A stretch of 64,000 bases of DNA from positions 24,479,519 to 24,543,518 of the forward strand of contig CM049306.1 of assembly GCA_026874595.1 (NCBI GenBank). Reading direction: 5' to 3'. Within the stretch, counting starts at the first letter, position 1, and the number at the start of each line of letters is the position of its first letter. Position numbers and translations under genes: made by a program. Positions 11,401-20,998 of this stretch are shown one piece after another. The notes below the pieces were generated by a model. It ran no database searches. It was given only the letters and a program-made list of their open reading frames with translations, and was not told the origin of the DNA. Source of the stretch: Sipunculus nudus (taxonomy: Eukaryota > Annelida > Sipuncula > Golfingiida > Sipunculidae).

Positions 11401-13598
11401 ATTCAATACAAGAATTATAGAGAGCTACACATAAAATCACTCTGTTCTTTCCAAATCCCAATGTTCAATGTGTAGTCATTAGTGTTAATTGACTATGATC
11501 CTAGACCTCCAAGACAAAGTGCAAGACCTCCCCCCCCCCCCCCCCCCCGTTGACGTCATCAACAACATGCATCACGTTATGGCGGACGATGAAAATTTGA
11601 GCCAATAAATTTGACTTAAGAGACAATTCGTCTCTCTAACAACACTACCTTTCATTATATAACCCTTATTTTCTAAAATTGTACATCTCTTATATTACAC
11701 TATATACTTTTGTTTTTTATTTGAGTTAAAGATTATAGAATAAACTGCTAAAATGTGCCATTTGTAAACCCCCACAACCACCCCCCCCCCCCCACACACA
11801 CACACCCCGTCATAGTAAGGACTGCCTGAATTTAATGGGCAATATATGTATCACATAAATAGAAGAGAACCTATAAACATTATTAATCGCCACCTACTAG
11901 CGCAAGGCGTTCCTATATGATCTTAATCCTGGTGTCACACATATTGTAAAATTGTACCCAGATTAAATATGCTACACCAGAAGTCAGAACCCCAACACAC
12001 TCCGTAATTTGTCAGCTTAGGCCATCATATGTGATCAAATAACATGTACATGTATCATCACATATTTAAAAGTAGCCCGATTGAATCGGACTCAATATTA
12101 TTAGGCCCTACCATATATTGTCTTACTGAGTCCGATAGCCATACAGTGTGAGTTTCTACAATATAAGCCTCAGACTACATGCCACCAAATGCCCTTGTAA
12201 CCAGTGTCAACAGGGGTTTATTACCCTGCAGTCATTCTTCAGAGCTGGGCCCGCTGAAACAAAATGTAACAACATTTTAGCTGTCAATCACTCGAGTCAG
12301 CGAGGCTATCAGTGAGGTCATCAAGTGCGCCTGTTCTACCATTCTTCTCTGTTCCTTCTAAACTCGCTGACACGCCTCTGGTTAAAACGTTGGTAAATGT
12401 TTAAAAATGATGATCCAAGTTTAATTTTAGTTGCTATCGAAACCATGAAACACATGCTTATTGGTGTTAAAATGGTATAATCCTGTGTCTTGTTGTTTGG
12501 CAGTAAACAGGCAGTCAAAGAAGATGCAACGGATCTGTTGCATCTTCCGTGGCTTATATTATAAAAACTCTCACTGTATTGCTATCGGACTCATTATATG
12601 GCAGGGCCTATAGTCCGTTCCAGCACCCCTGTCCACCTGTTTTTTCGTGATTATTTTTTTGATAATCAAAGAACGTCCAAACTTTTTGATTTTAGGGCAG
12701 AAAGAGGAAAAAGCGTAAATAACTAATATGGAAATAAAACGTACCTTATGTTATTTTCCTTTAAACAATTTAAAAGCATTTTATGAGTAACAAGTCTATT
12801 CTGTAGCGACATCGTGCCACTAATCTGTGAAATGGTCTTATCAGGGATTAGTGATGACGTCATAATAGATGTGACGTACTAAAGAGGTGCCCATATTCAT
12901 GGGACCAATAATCAAGAGCTCCCGACCCTGTTTACACTTACAGAGAGACTTGTATTCTCCGTGTGCATGCGCTTCACTGTTACGTCACATTACTTTATAT
13001 CCATATCCAAGGAGAATAAACAACGGCCACTTATTAGGGACTCCATGAACCACGGATATATATGAGATATGTCAACCAGGCCGTAAAGTGAAAAATATTT
13101 ATATTTTGATTAGGTAAGTTACCAAAAATTACGCTTTTGCCTCTTTATGCCATTGGTGCAAATATTATTTTGCAAGTTTGTCTTATGTAGAGATAATCGC
13201 GAAAAACAGGTGGACAGGGGTGCTGGAACGGACTATAATAATATTGAGTCCGATTCAATCGGGCTAATTTAAAAGATAATAATTTACCAATTGATGCCAG
13301 TTTTCGGCTTCAAATTTAACTTTAAATGTATTTTTCGTAGTGTTTCATAAAAAAATACCAAAAAACACCGGTGTTTTGGGTAAGTGACCCACACTGCACT
13401 GCTGGACACTCCGACTGATCAGTGACAGTGATGGCTGATGCTGTCATGAATTGCCGACTTACGCTGTCTCCATTTTGTGTCAGCCTCTACCACTTGGTCC
13501 ACCAGAGTGACATCTTTGAATCGTTTGGCTTGATTTTCCTTGATTTTTGCAGGGTCTCCGCCTTTGTCGGCACGAAACAGATCTATATCCAGAACCAT
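2279..13598 (-). CDS. SARS1: Cytosolic seryl-tRNA synthetase, 5' half of gene (6 coding exons; 3' part outside window)
   Basis: This gene encodes the class II aminoacyl-tRNA synthetase that charges tRNA-Ser (and tRNA-Sec) with serine in the cytosol. Reading the minus strand, six exons join in frame: 13598-13463, 9101-9031, 8303-8220, 7428-7270, 6227-6087 and 2434-2279. They total 747 nt, or 249 codons, about half of the roughly 510-residue animal enzyme. The protein starts [17 protein letters not shown], the conserved animal SerRS N-terminus. It continues through the coiled-coil tRNA-binding arm (exons 2-4, with KKEPVGDD and EIGNLLH) and ends in the start of the catalytic domain ([11 protein letters not shown] and [11 protein letters not shown], the motif 1 region). 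Every junction has GT-AG sites; junction 1 is phase 1 and the rest are phase 0. Motifs 2 and 3 and the C-terminal tail must lie beyond position 1. No frameshift or internal stop is seen, so the gene looks functional. Confidence 0.96.
2435..6086. other. SARS1 intron 5 (3.65 kb)
   Basis: AT-rich and CpG-poor. It contains a poly-G run at 4030-4043 and the truncated dispersed element ending at 4894. Several ORFs of 60-104 codons occur, none with a recognisable domain or paired splice sites. Confidence 0.7.
4640..4900 (-). mobile_element. Dispersed element, terminal part with end hairpin (copy 1)
   Basis: Positions 4866-4894 form a near-perfect terminal hairpin (AGCTCAGATGACT, loop, AGTCAGCTGAGCT) preceded by a (GGAC)n-like tract at 4820-4850. 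The reverse complement of this end, including the tract, is at 26027-26110. The body at 4640-4815 (ending ATGCCCTGTTAACGG) matches the reverse complement of the first internal unit of the 26-kb copy. The far end is not found, so this copy is probably truncated. Confidence 0.7.
6087..6227 (-). CDS. SARS1: SARS1 coding exon 5
   Basis: The exon is 141 nt (47 codons) with acceptor TTATTGCAG and donor GTCAGT. It encodes [12 protein letters not shown], then [20 protein letters not shown] and GGRGYYLK, the linker into the catalytic domain. Human SerRS has [15 protein letters not shown] here. Confidence 0.96.
6228..7269. other. SARS1 intron 4
   Basis: About 1.0 kb of AT-rich sequence. A short open stretch at 6583-6690 looks slightly exon-like but is not in a matching frame or strand. 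Otherwise nothing is seen. Confidence 0.65.
7270..7428 (-). CDS. SARS1: SARS1 coding exon 4 (coiled-coil arm)
   Basis: The exon is 159 nt (53 codons) with acceptor TTTTCTAG and donor GTGAGG. It encodes the second half of the long helical hairpin that contacts the tRNA-Ser extra arm ([20 protein letters not shown] onward). It ends in the conserved [10 protein letters not shown] and VSNDE segments. Confidence 0.95.
7429..8219. other. SARS1 intron 3
   Basis: AT-rich, with no recognisable element. Confidence 0.65.
8220..8303 (-). CDS. SARS1: SARS1 coding exon 3
   Basis: This 84-nt exon (28 codons) has acceptor TTTGCAG and donor GTGGGT. It encodes [18 protein letters not shown] and then a helix. 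The KKEPVGDD motif is characteristic of animal cytosolic SerRS. Confidence 0.95.
8304..9030. other. SARS1 intron 2
   Basis: AT-rich, with no recognisable element. Confidence 0.65.
9031..9101 (-). CDS. SARS1: SARS1 coding exon 2
   Basis: Acceptor TGTTACAG and donor GTATGT flank 71 nt that encode [19 protein letters not shown] followed by AKMK. This is the first helix of the tRNA-binding arm. The exon enters in phase 1 and leaves in phase 0. Confidence 0.94.
10260..10800 (-). mobile_element. tRNA-derived SINE-like repeat, split by an insertion
   Basis: With the inserted element (10435-10776) and one TSD copy left out, the minus strand reads GTGGCTCAGGGGTAGAGC, an RNA polymerase III A box of tRNA type. 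It is followed by an anticodon-arm-like stretch (TGACTCGAAAGC) and a degenerate B box (GAGGTTGAATATC) near 10378-10392. The tail beyond the head is AT-rich and its limit is uncertain. It is tRNA-like but not an intact tRNA gene. Confidence 0.6.
10435..10776. mobile_element. hAT-like non-autonomous element (342 bp) with 8-bp TSD
   Basis: The ends are TAGAGCT and AGCTCTA, fitting the hAT terminal pattern YARNG. They are flanked by an exact 8-bp duplication CCCCTGAG (10427-10434 and 10777-10784), the TSD length of the hAT superfamily. The interior has subterminal repeats of ATTATCGATTA/TAATCGATAATT type and no ORF. It is inserted in the A-box region of the SINE. Confidence 0.75.
11530..11548. 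repeat. Poly-C tract
   Basis: A run of 19 C, followed closely by TTGACGTCATC, a CRE-like palindrome. Confidence 0.9.
11781..11806. repeat. Poly-C followed by (CA)n
   Basis: Thirteen C and then a short CA dinucleotide run. Confidence 0.9.
12075..13264. mobile_element. TIR element B (about 680 bp without its insertion), TA target site
   Basis: The right end reads, in reverse complement, GCCCGATTGAATCGGACTCA, then AATATTATTATAGTCCGTTC and CAGCACCCCTGTCCACCTG. The left end shows the same sequence interrupted after AATATTATTA by element A, resuming as TATAGTCCGTTCCAGCACCC at 12609. TIRs are about 75 bp and nearly identical. TA flanks both ends (12073-12074 and 13265-13266), as in Tc1/mariner-type insertions. 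There is no transposase; the interior contains a TGACGTCA motif near 12853. Confidence 0.8.
12104..12608. mobile_element. TIR element A (505 bp) inserted inside the TIR of element B
   Basis: The left end GGCCCTACCATATA continues through GAGTCCGATAGCCATACAGT; the right end is its inverse (ACTGTATTGCTATCGGACTC, ending GGCAGGGCC). The TIRs span about 65 bp with one 9-bp indel. It is flanked by TA on both sides (12102-12103 and 12609-12610), and removing it restores the TIR of element B exactly. The interior has no recognisable protein. Confidence 0.8.
13463..13598 (-). CDS. SARS1: SARS1 coding exon 1 (start codon, N-terminus)
   Basis: The minus-strand ATG is at 13598-13596, and the exon ends at a perfect GTAAGT donor (13462-13457). 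It encodes 45 codons plus one base (phase 1), from [17 protein letters not shown] to the segment [10 protein letters not shown]. This start is chosen because MVLD(I/L)DLFR is the conserved first segment of animal cytosolic SerRS. The other-frame ATG upstream, near 13722, opens an unrelated low-quality frame. Confidence 0.96.
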
Positions 13599-13920
13599 GT
13601 TGGTGTTCGTCTGTCAAAACAGGCCGGTACTGTGTAAAACGTGGAGTGCCGGCGATTTCGTCTGATTGAAGGAAACCGGATAGAGAATGGATAAGGCAGT
13701 TTCTGATATACCCTACTGTCAAATTCTACTTTTTATATTGCACTGCTGAAAGCTATTGCCATATTTTCCAAAATATAATCCCAAAAAAAATACTTTTATT
13801 TAAAAACCACAAATCATGCAAAAGCGAAGGCGAAATGTATACGAGAAGTATAAAGAATTATAAATGATCCCTGCTTTCACACCGAGCGGTCACAGTTGCA
13901 TCAGTTTGCCGTGTTACAAC
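13599..13920 (-). promoter_or_regulatory. Presumed SARS1 5'UTR and promoter region
   Basis: This stretch lies just upstream of the SARS1 start codon and is locally CpG-containing (GTGCCGGCGATTTCGTC near 13645). I see no clear TATA box at a useful distance. Housekeeping synthetase genes usually have TATA-less promoters, so placement rests on position alone. Confidence 0.45.
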
Positions 13921-14620
13921 ATTCGGCAATCATGGGAACTGCATATATACATTTTTATACAGAGTGATGTGATTGTTATTATTGACAAATAGATGTCGAC
14001 AAAAATTGTCGAATGCAATATACATGTATTTATAAAGCCCAGGTAGTACTGACTGCATGTTTAATGTTGTGAAACGTTTCTCAAAACGTTAAGTTATATA
14101 TATATATTATCAAAATATTATGTTCCCATTATTTTATTTATGATCGAAAATATATTTTTTGAAAATTTCCTGAAGCCTTTGAAAACAAATTTATTTCACT
14201 TTTTTAATGTTTCGAAACTTTTTTTTTTTCTTTTGTAAAATTTTATAAACAATTATTTAACCAAAAATATTGTGTTTCTGAAATAATTTAATTCCCGAGA
14301 CCATTTTAAAATTAAAATAACGTTTTCATGGTACATTTCGAAAGTATGCTTTGTTGGTTCTAAAATGTTTTTGTAAAACACTTTTGTAAAATTTCTTTAA
14401 TGAAATGTCATATAACCAACCATTCAGCAAATATTTTCTCTCATATGCCTGACCTTCCAGTGAACTATTAAGAAATGATACAACAATCCACGATTATTAC
14501 TAATCAGATCGTACAGATGAATCGACATTACACATATTTAACATATATTGGCTCTCTTTCCCATGGATATGTAAATTAAATTTCATATTCTAAAATAAAC
14601 GTTTCAATAATTTTGCATTT
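13921..14620. other. Intergenic, no feature
   Basis: AT-rich sequence; nothing recognisable. Confidence 0.55.
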
Positions 14621-14774
14621 ATAATTACATTTGAGCATTTAACATGTATATGCATGCATGGGTCTAATTGACTTTTCTATAGTCTTCCAGACACTTCATA
14701 ATTACATATGAGCATTAAACATATATATGCATGCATGGGTCTAATTGACTTTTCTACTGTCTTCCAGACACTGC
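14621..14774. repeat. 77-bp direct tandem duplication
   Basis: Two adjacent copies begin ATAATTACAT at 14621 and 14698. Each contains TGCATGCATGGGTCTAATTG and ends CTTCCAGACACT. Divergence is only a few bases. Confidence 0.9.
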
Positions 14775-14929
14775 TGTTCATAATCTTGAACAGTGTTGTC
14801 AATTTTCACGAATATTGCATATGTATATGTGTGAGGGAAATCTATCTAGGATGATGAATACATAGGCTATGGCTGTCCTGTATTTTAAGTGAGCGTAAAA
14901 TGGGACTGTGTAGCATATTATGATGATTT

Positions 14930-14931
<2 letters not shown>

Positions 14932-15010
<79 letters not shown>
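14932..15010. repeat. (CT)n(CA)n compound microsatellite
   Basis: About 27 CT units run directly into about 12 CA units. Confidence 0.97.
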
Positions 15011-15011
<1 letters not shown>

Positions 15012-16213
15012 ACATCTACAGTTTATAATTGATGGTGGTGGCATTAAGCCACTGTCACGCTACTCCTCTGTAGTTACTACTCGGAATTATAAATGTCCGT
15101 TTCTAGTCTTGATGTAACGGTACTGAAGCCAAGTATGTCTCTACGGCGGCCATTTTCATATATTTTTTTCAAACTCTGAAGATTTTTTTTTTTTTTGGCA
15201 CAAAGGGTCTATCCAAGGGTAATCTTTCAGAAATAAACAAGTGTATCCAGAAATACATATCGCCTGGGTACAGTGTGAATTAAGTCTCATTATTCCTCTT
15301 TGGTTTATATGAAACTTGATCTTTAAGTGAGAAATAATGAGCATTTTATATTCTGGTGGTAAATGCATTATCAAATTTTAACACAGAATTTACTTGTAAG
15401 GCCGTTTGAACGGAGTACTAATCAGTATAATTAGTCGGTTTCCTATGTCATTTAAATAAAACGGTGCCATTTAAATATTATTCTAAAACATCACTTGAAC
15501 ATACATGTATATGTATATTGAGAAAATATTATACTTACCTGCTTCGCTGAATCAGAAGTTTTTTTCTATCATAGTTATTAAACAGGTAAATATACCTCCT
15601 ATACTTATAACATAATCGATCTTTTTACACTATATCTAGACGTATTATTAAAGAGTATAAACAAAAAATTTGAAAACTTTTCCCTGAAACATTAAAATTT
15701 ACTCTTCCTTAACATTTCTTTTTTCTCTTACGTCTTTGACTGCATGGTCTTTCGGAGAAAATAGGTTTTTGAATCATATGTCATATTATGCACAAACAGA
15801 AAATGTTTCGAATATGCTTTGTGCTATACTGGCAACCTAAAGTATTAAATTATGTTAATGAACATGCAACAAACGATTTCAGTGCACTAATCAGATGAGA
15901 GATTGGCGCCATCGTTGTTGTTGTTTTTTATTTATTTATTTATTTTATTTATTTATTAATTTAGGTTTATTCTCTTTTTTTATTAAATCCGTTTGAAAAA
16001 TTAATGTACAAGTAATAGGGAAATTGGGAATAAGGTGCTAACAGATAACTTTGTGATACATGTATTGGAATATGCTTCGAAATTCACAAATATTGATGTT
16101 AAGGGAAGTTTAGTGCATATATCCACTGACAGATGGCAGTAAATCATGGCTGAGCTGAGCATAGCGATTTTTCATAGTTTGTGCGCTTTCCGCCAGATGA
16201 CACTACTTTCAAA
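15011..16213. other. Intergenic, no gene recognised
   Basis: AT-rich sequence with T-rich simple stretches (15183-15196; a TTTA-rich run at 15928-15960). No coding frame is supported. Confidence 0.55.
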
Positions 16214-16335
16214 GAAAGGTCGCATTAGACTGGTACCCCGCTCTATTATGGCACCGCTGCTCTAGGCCAATCATAGAGACGGGCGTACAACGCCATCTTC
16301 AGGACTCCCGGCAGACTGGTTCCAACTCAAGTATG
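16214..16335 (-). repeat. Dispersed repeat, left inverted copy
   Basis: Its reverse complement matches 16665-16810 and 16905-16950 through GAGTTGGAACCAGT, GGGAGT, AAGATGGCGTT, ACGCC, GTCTCTATG and GGTACCAGTCTAA. The two copies face each other about 330 bp apart. Confidence 0.75.
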
Positions 16336-16664
16336 ATTTATATATGATAAAAATAAGCATTTCGTTTGCTCAGAGAAGTTGTTAAAAGTGGCTGTACATT
16401 TCATGTGACATTTATGATTAGATTAATAGATATTGATAATAAACTATTGCTACGTACAGTGGAATATCAAGTATTCAGTATATCGTATGATTCGTATCAA
16501 CCGTATCATCTATACATCCATCAGTCAATTTTTGTGCAAAAACTCATTTTTCAATATTTGGAAACTTTAAATAACTAAAGAAAGTAATTTTATACGTAAT
16601 CTTCACGGATAACTAGCCAGGATCGCGAGAACGTCCATGACAATCGGTGTGAGCGTGCAGACTG

Positions 16665-16960
16665 GAGTTGGAACCAGTATACAGGTAGGTCAGCAGGAGT
16701 TGCAACACCCTTCGCCAGAGGTAGTTTCTACTTGAGTCCGAGTCTGCGCAGTGTGGAGTTGCAACTGGGAGTACTTAAGATGGCGTTTTACGCCTGTCTC
16801 TATGCTAGGCTAGTCTCTCCAACAGACGCCAGGTGCCGCTACCGCTCTTGCACCAGTACTGGTGCAAGAGCGGTAGCGGCACCTGGCGTCTGTTGGAGAG
16901 ACTATATGCTAGGCTTGAGGGCATTAATAGAGCAGGGTACCAGTCTAAGGTCGCCTACAA
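16665..16960 (+). repeat. Dispersed repeat, right inverted copy, carrying the palindrome
   Basis: This is the partner of 16214-16335. The homologous sequence is interrupted after CTCTATGCTAGGC by the 94-bp palindrome and resumes with TATGCTAGGC. The left copy has no palindrome at that site and so represents an empty-site homologue. Confidence 0.75.
16811..16904. repeat. 94-bp perfect palindrome (two 47-bp arms, no spacer)
   Basis: The centre of symmetry is inside AGTACT, between 16857 and 16858. The right arm starts ACTGGTGCAAGAGCGGTAGC and ends GGAGAGACTA. The left arm is its exact inverse over all 47 bases. Direct repeats TATGCTAGGCT flank it (16801-16811 and 16905-16915). Confidence 0.97.
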
Positions 16961-17040
16961 AACATTGCTGCCATCTATTGAGGAAATTATGATAAGTAAC
17001 ACCAGTTGGTGGCGGAGTCTGGTGGCAACTTGAGATACTA

Positions 17041-19095
17041 ATATGTGCTTCCTTTTGTGTATGTATTTGAAGGTATTAGAAAATATAACAAATCGCTTAA
17101 TATTGCAGGAAAACAAAAATGTTTTTTTTTTAACATTTAAGACATTTGTACCATCAAAGAAATTAATCTGTCCACCTTTGTTCTGGTTCTAAAGAAGATG
17201 GCCAAATAATGATTAGATTCAATCCCCATTAATAATAACCCCTTACACAGGCGCGTGGCCACAGTTTGGTGAATTTTTCCAGCAAATAACAAGGGGGTAA
17301 TAACATGGAAGAGCACAATGCCTTTTCATTTTAGAACCAGCTGAGTTTATGTTTTTTTTTTTTGAAGAGGTGCATTGCTCATTGCAACTACGTGGAATAA
17401 ATGTTTATTTTCATCCTTTGAGCATGCTGCTTATTAATAATGCCGTTTCCAAGAGCAATAATAATTATTTCTTTAACAATAAATATGAGGAGTATTTTAA
17501 CAATGGACCAAGACCTTTACAGAGAAACAGGTACTCTGTACTTAATGTATACATGATTGATTAATAACTTGGTTCATGCCACCCTCATGCATATACACAT
17601 TAACATTGTGTTTTCCCTGCACGGGTACTAATACTCATTTCTTTAACAACTATGCGAACATTTATAACCATAAGAGAAACAAGAGGTGCTCCACGTCGTG
17701 ATTCTCGATACACATATTTTGTATAGTAGGAGACACACGTGAGCCCAGCCCTAGAAACTAATATGGGTGACGCCTCTTAGGACGCGGCAGGGTTCTGTGT
17801 TTGACTGCATTTAAGTAGACAGTGATCTCGGGATTAGAAACATCCCAACTTCATCAAGTTACTCTCAGTATCAAATTATACAGCTACTTATGTTACATAT
17901 CACCAGGTGGAGGTGAATTTGGAAAGAGGGTGACGACTGAATGGTGATAAATGGTGATTTTTTCTCCGATTTGCCGAAACTCGACCAACACACATATATA
18001 TATATACATGTGAATAGTTGTTGTTTTAGATTCACATTGTTCCAAATGGACGAGATTTAAGTTTTAACTCTGCACGATTTTTTAAATTGCGTATTTATAG
18101 ATCAGTTTCCAATCAGTTTCATATAATATTTAATATTATATACATTGATATTTCAGTTAACTATTGAAAGATATTATTATATTCTGTTAATATGTTCTGT
18201 AATTGTAATGAGCAGGTATTTTACAAAATTGTATTGTTCTTAATGTTTTTGATTGCAGGATTTTTATTGAATGTATATCTTCAGAATACACTGGATCTTC
18301 TAAGTATATAATGGAAATGTTTTACAAAACATTGATGTTTCATTTAGTTTTATTTTTTCCCCTTGGTTATACACTTCCGTTAATTTCAACTTATATAAGT
18401 TTTAGTTACTAAAAGACAAATTTGATTATATGATGCAAAATAATTAAGTAATAATTATGTGATAAAAGCCGCAAAAACACATACATAAGATAATTATGTA
18501 ACATAAATATGGTATAGCTTTTTAAATATAAGTATATTTTGTATACTATTGGATCTATATAAGCAAAGGCTTTCTTTTCCTGAAAAAGCTCTGTTTTTGT
18601 AATATATAACCAGTTTAAGTATAATAAAATAGGGTTCCACATGCAAGGGAATAGAGTGCATGATTATCGTGATTCCGTGTCAGCCACGCAGGCAGGTAGA
18701 TGAATTCCTAAAGGCCAAATGTGACTAATTACCCGGGCGGCTGATTACCTTCGAGGACACTCCATATATATAGTTCCCTTTAATTGTTCTCTGTTTGTGA
18801 AAAGGAAGTACTCTCAACAGGTGATGCTGTCTTGGCATTTGAATTACACCAGGGAAGGTGATAGTAATGTATTGTTCAGGTAATCGCTGGAGAGAGTGGT
18901 CACGCGATCAACACGCCGACCCAGCACCCCCCGTGTCCCAGTGGACAAGCACCCCTGGGGAGATAATGATGACCACAGTTAATCAGTCTCTCAGGTGACC
19001 AGGACCGCTTCATCCTACAGGTCAGATCATTTTCCAGGAATTCTGCATGTATGTACAAGTAAAACAAGTTGCAGCTGTCCATCTATACCAATTTA

Positions 19096-19100
<5 letters not shown>
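17041..19100. other. Intergenic, no gene recognised
   Basis: AT-rich sequence with a short (TA)n near 17993-18006. ORFs here are short, AT-biased and without domain similarity. Confidence 0.55.

Positions 19101-19176
<76 letters not shown>
19101..19176. repeat. (TA)n microsatellite
   Basis: About 38 uninterrupted TA units. Confidence 0.98.
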
Positions 19177-19178
<2 letters not shown>

Positions 19179-19265
19179 CAGACTAAAATGCATTAAATTC
19201 GCACCTGATTAGAATATGCAAATAGATCAACAATCGAAATATTAATAAACTGTGGTTGGCTTTAA

Positions 19266-19693
19266 ATTCGCGAGGCTAAAATTTCGCGATTTCTTCATTT
19301 TTAACATTTCGCGAGGATTCGATTGCAAAAGAACTTACAAGAACTAAATACGGCAGTATTTGTATTGATTATAAATTTAGAATTAATCCTACAATACCTC
19401 ACTTATTTCTGGTTCAGTCATTCACTTTGACCGATGTCACAATCGATATATCTCGTGTCATACCGCGTGTTTAACAATGAATAATGCTTGTATGCATGGG
19501 CAAGTTTGGATAACATGCACCGATTCGGTTGTGACTATAGTTTGTTTCCATCAGAAGTAATCTGTTTGTGCAGATGCATCATTCCCTCTTGATCATCTTA
19601 GTTGATGGGGCAACTTATTCCCGAGGGTTTCATATTATTATATTCGATTATGTTACATTCGCAAACATTTGCAAAATTAAAACCCTCGCGAAT
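19266..19693. mobile_element. Repeat bounded by inverted ATTCGCGAGG ends
   Basis: ATTCGCGAGG at 19266-19275 is inverted exactly as CCTCGCGAAT at 19684-19693. Further TTCGCGA copies lie at about 19282 and 19307, with a weaker match (ATTCGCAAACATTTGCAAAA) at 19657-19676. This is a non-coding fold-back-like element; its exact limits and any TSD are not resolved. Confidence 0.5.
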
Positions 19694-19699
19694 GAAAAA

Positions 19700-19915
19700 G
19701 CACCCACAATAAACAGTAACAATATGGCTTTGACCCCCGGCAGTATAATACAGAAGAACTAGGATTTTAAAATATCTCCCTATATAGTCGAATCAATAAT
19801 CTTCTTTTCGGTTCGAAAACGTCGATGACAGCCTGTTAATGTCCTTATCTTGGACTATGAATAAATAATTATGATAAGACGAAGTGCAAACAGCATTGAC
19901 GCCGCGATGACGCCG
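19700..19915. other. Intergenic, no feature
   Basis: Nothing recognisable. Confidence 0.5.
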
Positions 19916-20160
19916 GGTGCCGACTCCTCTTGCTGCGGGTATACGGAGTCAGCTCACGTATTGTGAGTCTTCCCGCCGCACTTTCAAACAGAGCCGTCCA
20001 TGGTGTTTGCCGTCTAATCTTCTAAACACCATGCGGTCACACAAGGGAATATTGTTTGCAAACCAGGCCTCATTTATCATCAGGCCCAGCTTAAACCGCC
20101 GGTGTCACGCAGGTGGAAGTTTACCGCCAAACAGGGATTACCCCTCAGGAGACGATGTTA
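19916..20160. other. GC- and CpG-rich island with consecutive hairpins
   Basis: Within AT-rich surroundings, three inverted pairs follow one another: GACTCC/GGAGTC (19922-19927, 19945-19950), CTCAC/GTGAG (19953-19957, 19963-19967) and CATGGTGTTT/AAACACCATG (19999-20008, 20034-20043). A 91-codon plus-strand frame also crosses it but resembles nothing I know. It could be a regulatory element, a structured RNA or chance. Confidence 0.35.
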
Positions 20161-20192
20161 TCCTGAATGAAGTATATTCTTTCCCCTTTTAA

Positions 20193-20998
20193 CACCGTTT
20201 CCATAAAATATTAAGCTTTTCCAATGATGTGCAAAATAGCATCTTCAGTTTAAATATACGCGTTAAACCCTGAATATATGTAAAACTTTATTAAAATATT
20301 TGTGCAAATGCGTGAAATTACAAACCATGTATATACATTAGCACTCAAACATTAAAAGTCAATGTTTTTAGAACCTTGGATATATCCTCCCCACACCAGT
20401 CCCCTATATTTTTTTGTGTGTGATAATTTATCAATGGTTCAACTTAAGATTTTATCCACTTTTTAAAATCGTACGAGAAAGAATATTATAATCTAAATGT
20501 CGTCTAAAAAGTTAAAGAATAAAATAAAATATTATTACTGATGCCCAAATGCACGACTTTATCAAGTACAATTTCACCATTTTACTGTATGCCTCTATAT
20601 CATGAAACATTTGACAGAGCATATAAATGGCTCTTCCCAAGTGTACACAACCTAAAAGCATCTTGAAGATTATAATTTGAAAAAAAAAATAGTATAACAA
20701 GAAGTTATATCTAAATTGTTTTTTACAAAAGTATTAGAAATTATTTTCCAGAGAAATGTATACTGTTTCAAAAATCAAGAGTGGCACCACAGTATTCATG
20801 TTTAAGCATAAATATGGAGAGAGAGAGAGAGAGAGTTTAAATATACACAAGCGTTAACAAATACAAAACCGTTTGATATAGGACATGGCGAGTCCCTCTC
20901 AGTCCCTGGCTCTTCATCTTCCACTATATACTCTGTTCCCGTAAAATTAAAAAAACGTGATAACAATAAATAAGGGCATCATAAAGCTTGCCTGCCAT
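20193..20998. other. Intergenic, no gene recognised
   Basis: AT-rich, with a short (GA)n at 20816-20835; nothing else. Confidence 0.55.

Larger units (their letters stand above)
9102..13462. other. SARS1 intron 1 (4.36 kb), rich in nested transposons
   Basis: This is the longest SARS1 intron in the window. It holds a tRNA-derived SINE interrupted by a hAT-like element, poly-C tracts, and two nested TIR elements, each listed separately. The part at 9102-10260 shows nothing recognisable. Confidence 0.8.

Noticed and set aside
16732-17033. Two overlapping plus-strand ORFs of 66 and 86 codons
   Set aside because: They cover the palindrome and its flanking repeat; the reading frames are a by-product of GC-rich repeat sequence.
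18995-19186. ORFs rich in Tyr-Ile repeats over (TA)n tracts here and at 28314-28966
   Set aside because: These are translations of TA dinucleotide repeats with no biological support.
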